A stretch of 64,000 nucleotides of DNA from Aporrectodea caliginosa (taxonomy: Eukaryota; Annelida; Clitellata; Crassiclitellata; Lumbricidae): NCBI GenBank assembly GCA_020284085.1, contig JACEVL010000145.1:856983-920982 (forward strand). The letters are read 5' to 3'. Under the pieces are notes generated by a model. That model was not told where the DNA came from. It saw nothing but the letters and a program-made list of their open reading frames with translations, and searched no databases. Of the stretch, positions 10,951 to 22,800 are shown one piece after another; positions within the stretch are counted from its first letter, which is position 1, and every line of letters begins with the position of its first letter. Made by a program: the position numbers and the translations under genes.

Positions 10951-11567
10951 CCCTTTGGAGGTGAGGTGAAGCATTGTAACGTTTGAGGTGAGGTGGGGTC
11001 TGACATACCCCAATACATATAATTACTTGCAAGTCGCAATATCAACTACATAACATAAATTGTGAGCTAAACTATAGTTATGTAACCAATTATCGGCTAA
11101 ACTGGTGATTTTCAGGAACAAATAACAGTTTTCAATCATAATTGACATGGCCAGCGTGGTGGCGCTCAAAATCAAAGCGGCCCTTTGCAATGGCATCTTT
11201 GTGGCCCTCGAAACATGTAACATTTGGGAACACGTGACATAATACCCGTAATAATGGATCAATTTTGCATCGATGCAACACTGTATGCAGTAATATCTTA
11301 TAATCTCACAATTTTTTCGGTACAGTGCCGTTACTTTTTTTTAATTAATTGAAATCAATATGTATACGAAAAATTATAATTTCACTTTAATATGCAAGAA
11401 ATTTAAAAAAAATGGCGTCCAAAAGTACCTGAAAGTGTCCTAAAGTGTCCGTATTTCACATTCACTAAGGTATAAAAAAATAATCCAAGCTGGTTCTACG
11501 TTTTCCGTAGAAAAAGCAGCGTAGAATAGCTATGGGGTATGTCATACCCCACCTCACCTCCAAAGGG
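10951..11567. mobile_element. TTAA-type (piggyBac-like) MITE, 617 bp
   Basis: Flanked by TTAA at 10947-10950 and 11568-11571. The ends are CCCTTTGGAGGTGAGGTG and its exact reverse complement. Just inside each end is a palindrome: GGGGTCTGACATACCCC on the left and GGGGTATGTCATACCCC on the right. The left arm also has a partial internal duplication of GAGGTGAGGTG. No transposase frame is seen. TTAA plus CCC ends is the piggyBac signature. The class call is an inference from this. Confidence 0.8.
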
Positions 11568-11571
11568 TTAA

Positions 11572-13670
11572 ACTTTGTAATGAAAATCGCTGTATTGGTT
11601 CAACGTCCGAAATATATAGGGTACGGTCGACCTTATGGGATTGGAGCCTAACATGCAGCCACACGGGGTGCGTACATTTTAAACGTCTTAAGTTGCATGT
11701 TTCTGTAATGAGTCGTGGTTTATGAGCTTGATTACTTCTACTACTAGGGACCCTGGCGTTTCGAAAGGCGAAGAACTATATATAATAGCCACCGTTTCCT
11801 TATTTGAACTCGACTCTATTTTGCAGATGAACAGTACTAGACTCTGCCTTTTGATGATAACGAAAAAGCGAATTATAAAGTAAGTAAGTGAGCTTAAATA
11901 CGTAGCGTTTATTTGCATCTGACAAGAACGCACTTGCCTAAGAATAACAACTAGGAAACGAACCAAAGAACTGAAAATGTTCAAACTAACACATAGGCAG
12001 CCATCTGTACGTCGGCGCCAGAACATGAGTCCCTATTACTAAAACGAAGAAAAATGTGTGAAGATTGTATTCTCCAGAGCTCTACTGCATGAAAAGTACA
12101 TCAATGAATGCAACAAGTTTCAACAAACAGCAAGGACTTATCATAGCATAACATTAAAGAGCGAAAATTTTTAAGGCATTACTTCAAGGAATGACTCATC
12201 AGTAGCACACGAGACTCAGCCAGGAGGACAACTCTCGTTCAAACAGAATAGACTTTAACCGTTTGCGGTAACAGACAGAGGAGATAGGCTGAGTAGCTCG
12301 GCTCTTGTTTTATGAGGAAGGTTGTTACCAGCATTATCATTGCGTCTCTTCATCATGTTATCACTGGTATCATCATTGTTTTTCATCATCATTTCATCAC
12401 CTCCATTTCTAGGAAATCTTGTGAAATCAATACCTTCGATATTAGTTTTTTCCTATAACTTTTGCTTTGCAAAACTTGTTTCTTCCTAACTGGTTTTTCA
12501 CTAGACTTTGTTGGATGTCTTCCTCCAACCCATCTACATAATATTTCAGCAAGGACCAATTATACACAGTACTGAAATTCCTGAGTTAACGTCGATAGTT
12601 TATTAAAGCCAACAGCCAACGGACACATAATAATGCGAGCAAAGCCTCATCAACTTATAGGTTGATCACCAACCTTAAAAGAGGTGTTTAATAATTGCAC
12701 TTGATGATAAGTGATAATCTTATAAGAATCGAAAAACCGTGAAAATCGAGAAACATCGATAAAAACGATCTCGTACGTATAATTACAGATGACAGTTTGT
12801 AGACTTCAGTTATCACCTAAAATACTGCTGACGACATAATTATACAGTCATCATCATATAGTCGTTTATTGAGCTCATTGCTGACATACCGCAGCCATTT
12901 ACAAGAAAGAAGAAATGTCTTAGAAAAATAATAAAAAAACTCAGATCAAATAAACAAACAAATGAAGAATTGATCAGTCATAGTCATAGTCAGTCGGTCG
13001 AATGCTAGTGAATTAAATATAATTAAAAGTATCCTATACGGTGCCTGGAAGAAGCAATTAATAGATTTGAATGCCTTTCGACATTTTACGATTTTTGTAT
13101 TCTTAAAAAATCGCACGTGGCGGTATTTGTAATCTCCATTGACTTACGACCCCCATGGCTCCCAAGGCTGTTGACATTATCCTCATCCTTTACCCTAGGT
13201 TCAAGATGTATTATCCCACACGAATGGTGTGAACTGTTTGAAATAATTGCTACCGACCACTTTTGTTACCAAAACTTGTCGTTAAACTGTAGAATCAATC
13301 CAATCCTCGAACTTCTAAATGTATTTCAGGGCTGCATTATGCCATAAGAAAACCCGTGAGAACTGTTAAAACAATTCGTTACATCGACGTCAACAGATTT
13401 TGATGACAATAGATGTCGCTACGCTGTTTGATCCCATGATTCCCATCTCCAACACCGCCACTGGTCATACTTTTGTAGTGCCAAACCCACTAGAGGATAA
13501 AGGGGAGGGAGACTTTGTTTGTTTGCCACGTGTTAATAATCAGAATTTTCGTTCAGTAACTCTCTGCTCTTACTCTAATAGTGTGAGTCCAAAGCTTTGA
13601 TAAAGGATGGGCGATGCCAATCATCTCCTGTCATGACATTGCGTCGTTAATTAGAAACTACTATGGCACG
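11572..13670. other. No gene recognised
   Basis: Two kilobases without a supported gene. It holds an ACACCT-N22-TATAAG module on minus at 12654-12687, CATCAT-rich simple sequence near 12340-12410, an inverted copy of 1700-1805 at 13180-13270, and block-A-like scraps near 13470. Confidence 0.5.
12654..12687 (-). promoter_or_regulatory. ACACCT-N22-TATAAG promoter-like module
   Basis: AGGTGT at 12682-12687 and CTTATA at 12654-12659 on plus give ACACCT and TATAAG 28 nt apart on minus. It belongs to the TATAAG subclass with 2379, 7574, 29600 and 50962. Confidence 0.45.
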
Positions 13671-13674
13671 TAGC

Positions 13675-13990
13675 AGTAAGTAAGTAAGTATATTCTTTAA
13701 TGAGAAGCACCAGCAAACGCACAGCACTGTACACGGCAAACTCAATGCATTCAAACAAAGAAAGCATTTGTATAAGTAGAGACCAAGAATTGAATGAGAG
13801 AAGTTATTGTATATCAAAGGGAACATAGAGGAGGAAGAGTTAGGGTTAGTCGTAGGGGGAAGATGAAGAGATTAAATAGCCAGATCTAGAGATACCTTGT
13901 TTATTTGAATAGCATGATGACAAGGAAGCATTTTTGAGTCAGGTTGTCAAACATGGGACCTCACAGGGGCGCAGTTATATATTTAGTGAT
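13675..13990 (-). mobile_element. LINE 3' end with (TTAC)n tail
   Basis: Begins with TAAGTAAGTAAGTATATTC and continues GAGAAGCACCAGCAAACGCA. A long match is at 33566-33850, including GAGGAAGAGTTAGGG and GAGTCAGGTTGTCAAACATGG. It is the 3' part of an unidentified LINE or SINE with no conserved frame. Confidence 0.6.
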
Positions 13991-14075
13991 GGATGGATCC
14001 ACAGTTTAACAGCAGCTTATGACAACATAGGCCGACAAAGATTATTTTTGGCATATTACAGCTCTATCAAAAGTT
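13991..14075 (-). mobile_element. ~85-nt retroposon-like unit (unit C)
   Basis: Reads on minus from GAGCTGTAATATGCC to TTAAACTGTGGATCC. The same unit with the same 5' boundary occurs at 18771, 29801, 43352, 48852 and 52855. Two of those have clear target-site duplications. Confidence 0.55.
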
Positions 14076-14249
14076 CTAGATCTGCTAACCATTTTCCATC
14101 AGATCCCTGAGGAACATCTTTTTCCTTCAGTTCCATGAAAAGTTTTATACCTTCCCGAGGATGATAAAAGCGATGCAAAGCTCAACCAACGAACATCTCA
14201 GTAACATACTACTTCACGATATCACAATATCACTCAACATGCAGAGGCC

Positions 14250-14365
14250 GGCTGTTTACTGTTTAACGACCAGTGTGTGGTAACAAAGACCATTACCGTC
14301 GCCTTCCTCCTTCATCTAGGCTTGCGACTGGCACTGACAGAGTACGATCATTGGCGAAGTTCAAC
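14250..14365 (-). repeat. Block A copy
   Basis: Contains GTTTAACGACCAGTGTG, TACCGTCGCCTTCCTCC and GACTGGCACTGACAGAGTAC, a nearly full-length block A. From 14370 to ~14600 a second dispersed repeat follows (GAAGCGTCCTCTACTGTG, also found at 30860, 55530 and 61290). Confidence 0.6.
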
Positions 14366-14916
14366 ATGCAGAGGTCGAAAGCGGCTAAGGATAATGGCAG
14401 GGCGACTGCTGGGCGATCGCATGACACATCAAGAAAGTCGCGCTCTGAAGCGTCCTCTACTGTGAAAGAGTCGATCGTTTGACAAGCAATAGAAGATAAT
14501 GATACATACGACCGAAATACAATAGGAACTACACTTGTAGAGAATACAGAGACAAGATTGTGTTCGACAGCTTTTTCTCTGACGTCAAAATGTTAAACAT
14601 TGCGCAAAATTACAACAAACAGCAAAAGACAGAGATTGTGGCAATTAGGACTACTGTCTGCAAATGTTGGCAGAAGGATCCCTTTGTTTAACAACGTGAG
14701 TTCGAGCACAAAGGGGAAGTTTGTACGTGGAGATGAAGTGGGGGCTCTGTCGCCCAGAGAAACTAGGCCTACGGAAATATATTAGCTGAAGTGATAATAA
14801 TACTCCACCCTTCTCTGCCACGTCAAAGCGTCCGCTCAGATCCTCTGACCGCGGCTTCACCTTTTTGTTCCCCGTGTTAGGACCACAATGGCTCAATCCA
14901 GATCCTTGGTGTGCAT

Positions 14917-15073
14917 ATAATTATGTCCCTCTCTATGGAATCGACTTCCGCCTTCTCTACGCTCTACAATCCTCTCTAGTAGCATCTCCACCTCTTTTTC
15001 TCACCTTAAAACCTTCCTTTTCCTCGGAGTACTGTGCCGAACTATGGTTGGCACTGTTTCGCGCCAATAAGTT
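14917..15073 (+). pseudogene. CR1-like LINE C-terminal fragment
   Basis: A plus frame reads LWNRLPPSLRST and then SHLKTFLF, the conserved last segment of CR1-superfamily ORF2 proteins. It ends at a TAA at ~15071. Only ~50 residues remain. It lies immediately upstream of the GC-rich promoter at 15140-15250 and may have been placed there by chance. Confidence 0.55.
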
Positions 15074-15139
15074 TCTACTGCGCAATAGATTGGCGCCTTA
15101 ATTTCTGCTGTCAGTCAACGCTGTAAAAGGCGGCAATTA

Positions 15140-15252
15140 TTGATCGCTGCCGGCTGAGCGCGCGCTTTCTAGGCGGGAGCCGACGCCTATATAAAGGAGG
15201 TCCGCTGGCACGCATCGGTCAGTCTGCAGCTCAGTCGATATTGATCGGTCGT
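15140..15252 (+). promoter_or_regulatory. GC-rich TATA + initiator core promoter
   Basis: CTATATAAAGG has its TATA box at 15188-15195. A TCAGT initiator lies at 15219-15223, placing the A at 15221, 33 nt downstream of the start of TATA. GGTCGT at 15247-15252 fits the downstream promoter element consensus but one base early. The surrounding 15000-15480 is GC-rich in an otherwise AT-rich window. The transcript would enter the minisatellite at 15541. This could be a host promoter or the LTR of a retrotransposon. I see no second LTR, integrase or protease nearby. Confidence 0.55.
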
Positions 15253-15540
15253 CAGCGTTAGTCGATGCCTGCCGGCCTGCAGTTGAGTGGTGCAAGTGAG
15301 AAAGCCCGCCACGATTTTGGCGCGAAAGAGTGGCGCGAGCGACAGCGCTCTGTGTGGCTGAGTCTTAAGTAGTAAGCGCAACGCAAAGGGAGAGAACATC
15401 AACCGCTCATCAACCTGGGGTTGTTGGTTCGACGCCTGCTGCAGTGCGACGAAGACGTTCTACATTGCCAGTGGTTTTGTGGTGTTTCTTCACCTTCGTG
15501 GTTTGGTGTAAGGTCAGAAACACAGAGTATCGTATTTGTA

Positions 15541-17518
15541 TCGGTTTTCCTCTTATACTCTCGGTTTTCCTCTTACCCTATCGGTTTTCCTCTTACGCTA
15601 TCGGTTTTCCTCTTACACTATCGGTTTTCCTCTTGCGCTATCGGTTTTCATCTTACACTACCGGTTTTCCTCTTACGCTATCGGTTTTCATCTTACACTA
15701 TCGGTTTTCCTCTTACACTATCGGTTTTCCTCTTACACTATCGGTTTTCATCTTACACTATCGGTTTTCCTCTTACGCTATCGGTTTTCCTCTTACTCTA
15801 TCGGTTTTCCTCTTACACTATCGGTTTTTCTCTTACACTATCGGTTATCCTTTTACACTATCGGTTTTCCTCTTACGCTATCGGTTTTCCTCTTACACTA
15901 TCGGTTTTCCTCTTACGCTATCGGTTTTCCTCTTACGCTATCGGTTTTCCTCTAACACTATCGGTTTTCCTCTTACGCTATCGGTTTTTCTCTTATACTC
16001 TCGGTTTTCCTCTTACCCTATCGGTTTTCCTCTTACGCTATCGGTTTTCCTCTTACACTATCGGTTTTCCTCTTGCGCTTTCGGTTTTCATCTTACACTA
16101 TCGGTTTTCATCTTACACTATCGGTTTTCATCTTACACTATCGGTTTTTCTCTTACACTATCGGTTTTTCTCTCACACTATCGGTTTTCCTCTTACACTA
16201 TCGGTTTTCCTCTAACGCTATCGGTTTTCATCTTACACTATCGGTTTTTCTCTTACACTATCGGTTTTTCTCTTACACTATCGGTTTTCCTCTTACACTA
16301 TCGGTTTCCATCTTACGCTATCGGTTTTCATCTTACACTATCGGTTTTCATCTCACACTATCGGTTTTTCTCTTACACTATCGGTTTTCCTCTTACACTA
16401 TCGGTTTTCCTCTTACGCTATCGGTTTTCATCTTACACTATCGGTTTTTCTCTTACACTATCGGATTTTCTCTTACGCTATCGGTTTTCATCTTACACTA
16501 TCGGTTTTCGGCGTACACTATCGGTTTTCCTCTTACACTATCGGTTTTCCTCTTACACTATCGGTTTTCATCTGACACTATCGGTTTTCCGCTTACACTA
16601 TTGGTTTTCCTCTTACACTATCGGTTTTCCTCTTACACTATCGGTTTTCATCTTACGCTATCGGTTTTCCTCTTACGCTATCGGTTTTCATTTTACGCTA
16701 TCGGTTTTCCTCTTACACTATCGGTTTTCCTCTTACACTATCGGTTTTCCTCTTACACTATCGGTTTTCCTCTTACGCTATCGGTTTTCCTCTTACGCTA
16801 TCGGTTTTCCTCTTACACTATCGGTTTTCATCTTGCACTATCGGTTTTTCTCTTACACTATCGGTTTTCTCTTACACTATCGGTTTTCCTCTTAGACTAT
16901 CGGTTTTCCATTTACGCTATCGGTTTTCATCTTACACTATCGGTTTTTCTCTTACACTATCGGTTTTTATCTCACACTATCGGTTTTCCTCTTACGCTAT
17001 CGGTTTTCATCTTACACTATCGGTTTTCCTCTTACACTATCGGTTTTTCTCTTACACTATCGGTTTTCCTCTTACGCTATCGGTTTTCATCTTACACTAT
17101 CGGTTTTCCTCTTACGCTCTCGGTTTTCCTTTACACTATCGGCTTTTCTCTTACACTGTCGGTTTTCCTCTTACGCTATCGGTTTTCATCTTACACTATC
17201 GGTTTTCCTCGTACACTATCGGTTTTCCTCTTACACTATCGGTTTTCCTCTTACACTATCGGTTTTCCTCTTACACTATCGGTTTTCCTCTTACACTATC
17301 GGTTTTCCTCTTATACTATCGGTTTTCCTCTTACGCTATCGGTTTTCCTCTTACACTATCGGTTTTCCTCTTACGCTATCGGTTTCCCTCGTACACTATT
17401 GGTTTTCCTCTTACACTATCGGTTTTCCTCTTACGCTATCGGTTTTCCTCGTTCGCTATCGGTTTTCCTCTTACACTATCGGTTTTTCTCTTACACTATC
17501 GGTTTTCCTCTTACACTA
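15541..17518 (+). repeat. 20-bp minisatellite, ~99 copies
   Basis: Tandem array of TCGGTTTTCCTCTTACACTA with a few recurring variants (TCA or TTC for TCC, GC for AC near the end). The phase is exact for the first ~1300 bp, then slips at ~16868 and ~17130. The unit has no stop in any plus frame, so the long frames encoding repeats like RFSSYTIGFPLTLSVF come from composition. The plus strand is strongly pyrimidine-rich and contains one AG dinucleotide (16894) in nearly 2 kb. A six-unit block with rare variants at 15541-15660 recurs at 15981-16100. Confidence 0.95.
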
Positions 17519-18122
17519 TATTTAGCAACTAAGTAATTACCTATCACTGCCAGAATGTTTTCCATCGACGTCAGAAGCGTTTTTATTACATAAGATCCCA
17601 TTTGTACTGCTGGATCCAATCGGTAATGAAGTACCGGACGAAAGGAAAAAAGCGCGCAAATGTCGCTAAACACTCCACTCATTGGCTCTATTTACTTAAT
17701 TAAACTTACGTTTACGTGTGAGTGTATTGGATGCTTGAACAGTCTACGGGTAAAAGGCCGACTTTGTGAATTACCTATATCATTTAGTGTTTGTGCTGTT
17801 TTTATCAAATTTTTATTCAAAAAAGTATAATGGTAAATAGTGAATGTTGTCACAAGATGACGTTAAACTGAAAATTAATAAATAATCACTTAAAAGAGTA
17901 CAAGTAGAATAAGAATCTAACGTCATGATATTATTATAATTAAATTTGTATCGAATCATTTAATCACAGTGTGTGTATCACAGAAAGTAGGCTTAACCGA
18001 TGCATTACTTTATGTCGTTTAATATTGAATTTTGTGACATTGTAAGGATTTATTTGACACCTTTAAAATTAATGGTGTCGTTTGGACGTTAAATTTCTCG
18101 TTTTCATTGTATGGTATACATT
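17519..18122. other. No gene; AT-rich LINE 3' UTR-like sequence
   Basis: After the array the sequence begins ATATTTAGCAACTAAG. From ~17690 it becomes AT-rich and similar in style to the 3' UTRs of the I/Nimb-like LINE. GATGACGTTAAACTG plus an AATAAATAA tail at ~17857-17890 is one such end. Confidence 0.45.
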
Positions 18123-18180
18123 GTGAATTGTCGTCAACGGCCTTTGATGTCATAAGGCGACGTTAAACCTTTGATTAATA
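18123..18180 (+). mobile_element. I/Nimb-like LINE 3' end
   Basis: GTCGTCAACGGCCTTTGATG, then GGCGACGTTAAAC and an AATAAATAA tail: the same 3' terminus as the LINE at 3083-7052, on the plus strand. A TTCATTC-rich stretch follows. Confidence 0.65.
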
Positions 18181-18770
18181 AATAATTCGTTCATTCAAGA
18201 ATTCGTTCACCATTCGTTCATTGAGAACCTTACATAGAGGCAATCACAGGGTTGACGCTAACGGCCAATAGTAGCCACAAGATGTTGGTAAACAATGGAA
18301 GATACTTATTGCAGGCTACAAATGGAAAAGAAAAGAGAAAACTGGTTGAAGAAGGAGGGCGCTGCTGAAATCATCTTCGCTATTATGACACAGAGGCGTT
18401 TAACAGAACTTACTCTGGGTGATAGACGATGGTAACGCTAATCGTCTTTCTTTTGGCACAAAGTCATTAAACAGAATCTACATACTTACTGTGGAAAGGG
18501 CGCAGGGCAAATCATGATCGCTATTACAGAGCGTCGATAAAAGGGACACTACACACACGAACGGTACTTCAAAGGCAAGTCTTCATTGGTGGACAGGAGT
18601 CTCGATATCTATGCTGGAAGATGGAAATTGAACACGGCATGCCATTAGCGACACTGGAAAATGGGGGATTGTACTCGGAATACTATTATTCTATCTGTTC
18701 TGGTAGACAACTTCAAAATGATGTCCTTGAAAAAAAATCCGCCACTGTATTAAAAATGTTTTATGTCGAT

Positions 18771-18865
18771 TGAGCTGTAATATGCCAAAATAATTTCCGT
18801 CGACGTCAACGACCTTCGATGGTTGTCATTATGCCACAAGATGTCGTTGAACTCTCAATCCATTC
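18771..18865 (+). mobile_element. ~85-nt retroposon-like unit (unit C)
   Basis: Starts GAGCTGTAATATGCC, contains GTCGACGTCAACGACC and ends at TCGTTGAACTCTCAATCC. Slightly longer than other copies because of an internal ATTATGCC duplication. Confidence 0.5.
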
Positions 18866-18875
18866 AACTCCACCA

Positions 18876-19155
18876 CTGCTCGTATTTTGGCAGTGCCAGT
18901 CCCAAGCAAGGTGAAAGGAGGAGGGCGACACTAATTATCTTTGTTATGACACAGTGTCGTTGAACAGGAACTAACCAAGCAATCGTAGATTTCTTCGGAT
19001 TAACTAGCGATTATACGAAAATTACAATTATATAGCGTCTGAATGAAACGATTTAAAGGTGTCTTAATGCTTGTGAAAGTAGGAGGTCGATGCTAATCAG
19101 CTTTGTTATGACACAATTTCGTTAAGCTGCAACTAACCAACATTTTTCTTTAGTC
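18876..19155 (+). repeat. Composite repeat: block A, promoter-like module, block A
   Basis: Block A at 18876-18990 (CCACTGCTCGTATTTTGGC, GGAGGAGGGCGACACTAA, GACACAGTGTCGTTGAAC) is followed by the module at 19029-19062 (minus ACACCT-N22-TATATA). Partial block A sequence follows again (GATGCTAATCAGCTTTG, TCGTTAAGCTGCAACTAACC). A clear example of how the pieces are joined. Confidence 0.65.
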
Positions 19156-19159
19156 TCTG

Positions 19160-19273
19160 CCACGGCCCACTCTAGGTGCTTTGCCCGTGTTCGCCCATCA
19201 TCTTGGAACTATCTTCCCCAGTCTTTTCGCCTTGAGTTACTAGCCCTCTCACCTTCCCAGTTCCGCAGACGCA
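19160..19273 (+). pseudogene. CR1-like LINE C-terminal fragment
   Basis: The plus frame reads RPSSWNYLPQSFRLELL, a CR1-type ORF2 ending, and stops abruptly at the TTAA (19274) where the TTAA element is inserted. Oldest layer of the nested insertion. Confidence 0.55.
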
Positions 19274-19821
19274 TTAACCCTCGGGCTACCAAGGGGGGTG
19301 GTTGCCACCCCCTAGGTTTTTTTCATCTCAAACTTTTTCCGTATGGAATAAAAATTTGACCTTTTAAGTAGCTGTAGGGGGTTCATTTACACACGTTTTG
19401 AGGTAAAATGTGAGATGATATCTCACACCGTTCAAAAGTTATACCCAATATACCCGAGGCACCAGAGGGGGGTGGATACCACCCCTAGATTTTCGACTAT
19501 ATCTTAACCGTCATTTAATATTAAGAGACACAAATTATACCATTCTTTAGAGGGAATGTAGGGCTTCATTTGCATACCAACATCTTTGTCTTTTGAATAC
19601 CGGAAGTGATCAAAATAAATAATAATACGCGTAATCTGTGTGAAAATGGCTGAATACAGCATTACAACGTAAACCGATATATATGTATGGTTATATATGT
19701 ATGGATGTACATTTATACTATATAAACATGTGTAGGGATGATTGTGTGTATCTTTTATACATAGATTAGTTTCAAAACACACATAATCTTATATTTGTTT
19801 ATCCAAAAAGTACAAAATGTA

Positions 19822-22800
19822 GGGGGGGGTGGTTCAGTACGTCCACGTCGTCTCCCCGGGCAACGGAACTAGGTTCCGGCTAAATCTGAACCAAGGAAGA
19901 GGGAGAGACCTGATCAGTCGCCTTCACCCCATTGATCATGAAACTCAAAATGGAAGACACAACTATTTACTCTCGGGTTGAAGTCCCGATCACTAATGCC
20001 GGAGTACTGCCTGGTTTTGGTAGCAAAGCAGATGACGTACTACCCTTAAAACCGAAACCGGGCGACGGAGGAGGGGGGGTAGTACCGATGGGCCAGGCGA
20101 GAAAGGGCACATCTTGTCCGCAAAAAGGATCTCGACCTTTGGCACATGGAATGTTAGAACGCTGTGTGCCACAGGTGCGGCGACCATGCTGACGAGAGAG
20201 CTGGAGAGGCTGAGATGGGATGTCATAGGGATAGTGGAGACACACTGGGTGGGTGTGCGAGAGGAGTTTGTGCGAGGATACAAGATCATTAGCTCGGGTG
20301 GGGAGAGATTGCATAGAGCAGGGGTTGGGTTGATATTGTCAAAAACGGCGCAGGGAGCGTTGATGAGCTACGGACCAACAAGCGATAGGATACTGACGGC
20401 CAGGTTCAGGACATCAACTGGAGCTATCACAATATGTCAGATATATGCACCAACAGCGGACGCGGAGGAGGAGCGGATAGATGAGTTCTACAGCGAACTA
20501 CAGCAGGAAATTAGTAAAATTCCAAGGAACGATATGATAATACTCATGGGTGATTTCAACGCAAAGGTGGGGAGGGGGGATGAGGAAACAAAGGGAATCA
20601 TGGGGATTCATGGTATTGGGGACAGAAATGAGAGAGGAGAAAGGTTACTTGACTTCTGTAGTGTGAACAACCTGATGATCACAAACACAAGGTTTAAACA
20701 GACAAAATCAAACAGGAAGTGGACATGGGAGTCACCAGACGGGAAAACACATAACCTTATTGATTATATTATAGTCAACAAGAAGCTAATGGGAAGTGTC
20801 AGAAACAGCAGGGCTTTTCCTAGTGCAGATGTTGGATCGGATCATCAACTGGTTATGGCAAATATAAAACTCAAGCTGAAGAATAGGAAGGCAATGGAGA
20901 GGAACAAAAAGATCAATATAGATGCGCTAAAAAGTGAAGTAGTCAGGGAGAGTTATAAAAACAGGATAAATCAAAAATGGGAGATGGTGATGGAGGAGAG
21001 AGTGCAGGGGATTGAGGAAGAATGGAACAAGGTAAAAAGCGCAATACAGGAGACGTCAGAAGAAATATTGGGATACAAAAGGGGACAAGCACACGCGGAA
21101 TGGCTATCAAAGACAACGCTGGAGCTAATGGATGACAGAAGAGTATACAAAAGCAGGAGAAGGGAGAGCAAAGATATGGCGAGACATCATAACTACCTGT
21201 GTCGTATGGTTAAGAAAAGTGCTAGAGAGGACAAAGAAAAGTTTATAAGAGAAATATGCAGTGGTGTAGAAAGGGACAGAGCTAATAATAAGATAAGAGC
21301 GGTGTACGAGGGAGTAAGACGAATCACGCAGACTCATGCCCCTAGGGTGGGCTCAATCAAGGATGAACATGGAAAGATACTCACAGATCAGGAGGATGTC
21401 AAGGCCAGATGGAGGGAATACTTCAATAAGCTGTACAACGATCCAAACAGCACAGATGACAGCTACCTGGAGAGTACAGGGGAGATGGAGAGCATGGAGG
21501 AGGACTTGCCGTCTTTGGGCGAGGATGAAGTTGAGGCAGCCATTCATAAAATGAAACATAGGAAGGCACCGGGCCTGGATAATGTTACAACGGAGGAAAT
21601 ACAGGCAGGAATGGAAGGAATGGGAATCAAGATCATGCATAGGCTATGCCAAATGGTGTGGGAAAGAGAGGTGTTGCCTACGGAATGGAAAAAAGCAATT
21701 ATTATACCCATACATAAGAAAAAGGACAAGTTGGAGTGTGCGAACTACAGAGGGATAAGCCTGCTTTGCCACAGCAGCAAGATCTTCTCAACAATCATAT
21801 TACAACGGATCAGAAAGAGGACGGAAGAGATCATGTCGGAGGCACAGGCAGGATTCAGAGTTAATAGAAGTACAATTGACCAAATCTTTACCCTGAGACA
21901 ATTGGCGGAGAAGTATGAAGAATTTGGGAAAGAGCTATACATATGCTACATAGATTTCCGTAAAGCCTTCGACAGCGTGTGGAGAAAGGGTCTGTGGAGG
22001 GTTATGAGGCAATATGGATACTCTGAGAAGATAGTAAGAATCTTGGAAAATGCGTACAAGGACACCTTCAGCGCTGTGAGAGTGAACGGAGAACTATCGG
22101 ATTGGTTCGAGACCATAGTGGGAGTACTGCAGGGTTGCGTTCTGTCGCCGCTGCTCTTCAACATATTTCTGGAACTGATCATGGCTAGGGCCCTGGAAGG
22201 AACAGACGAAGGAGCTGTGATTGGAGGAGAATTGATAGGTGATCTAAGATTTGCGGATGACATAGCACTGCTGGCAGAGCAGGTGGTGGGACTACAGGAG
22301 GTAGTGACAAGAGTAGTGGAAGTGAGTAAAAGGATGGGTATGGCGATCAATGTAGCGAAAACAGAAAGTCAACTTGTAGGAGGCGGAGACAAGAAGTTCA
22401 TACTAAATGTGGATGGACAACAGATAGTACAGACGGACAGCTTTGTTTACCTTGGGGGAAGCATCAGTACACAGGGAGGATCGGGGAGAGATATAGAAAG
22501 AAGAATCGGATTGGCAAGAGGAATATGGCAGGCGCTGGGGAAGGTCTGGAGCTCGAGAGAAATAAGCAGAGGTACAAAGGTCAGGTTATATGAAACACTA
22601 GTGCTGAGCGCATTGCTCTACAATTCGGAGACCTGAACATTGAAGGAGACACATAAACAGCGGCTGAGGGTCTTTGAAATGGCGTGCTTGCGAAGGATTG
22701 AAGGAGTCACAAGAAGAGACAGGATAAGGAATAAAGAGATACACAACCGACTAAACATCCGATACGACATAGTGAGCAGAATACAGAACAGACGGCTGCG

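Noticed and set aside
15541..17518. CRISPR-like array
   Set aside because: Units are contiguous and near-identical with no unique spacers, and the context is eukaryotic.
15421..17536. Several 260-490-codon frames across the minisatellite encoding repeats such as RFSSYTIGFPLTLSVF
   Set aside because: The 20-bp unit has no stop codon in any plus frame, so length alone is meaningless. The same peptide appears in all three frames and the frames end where the phase slips.
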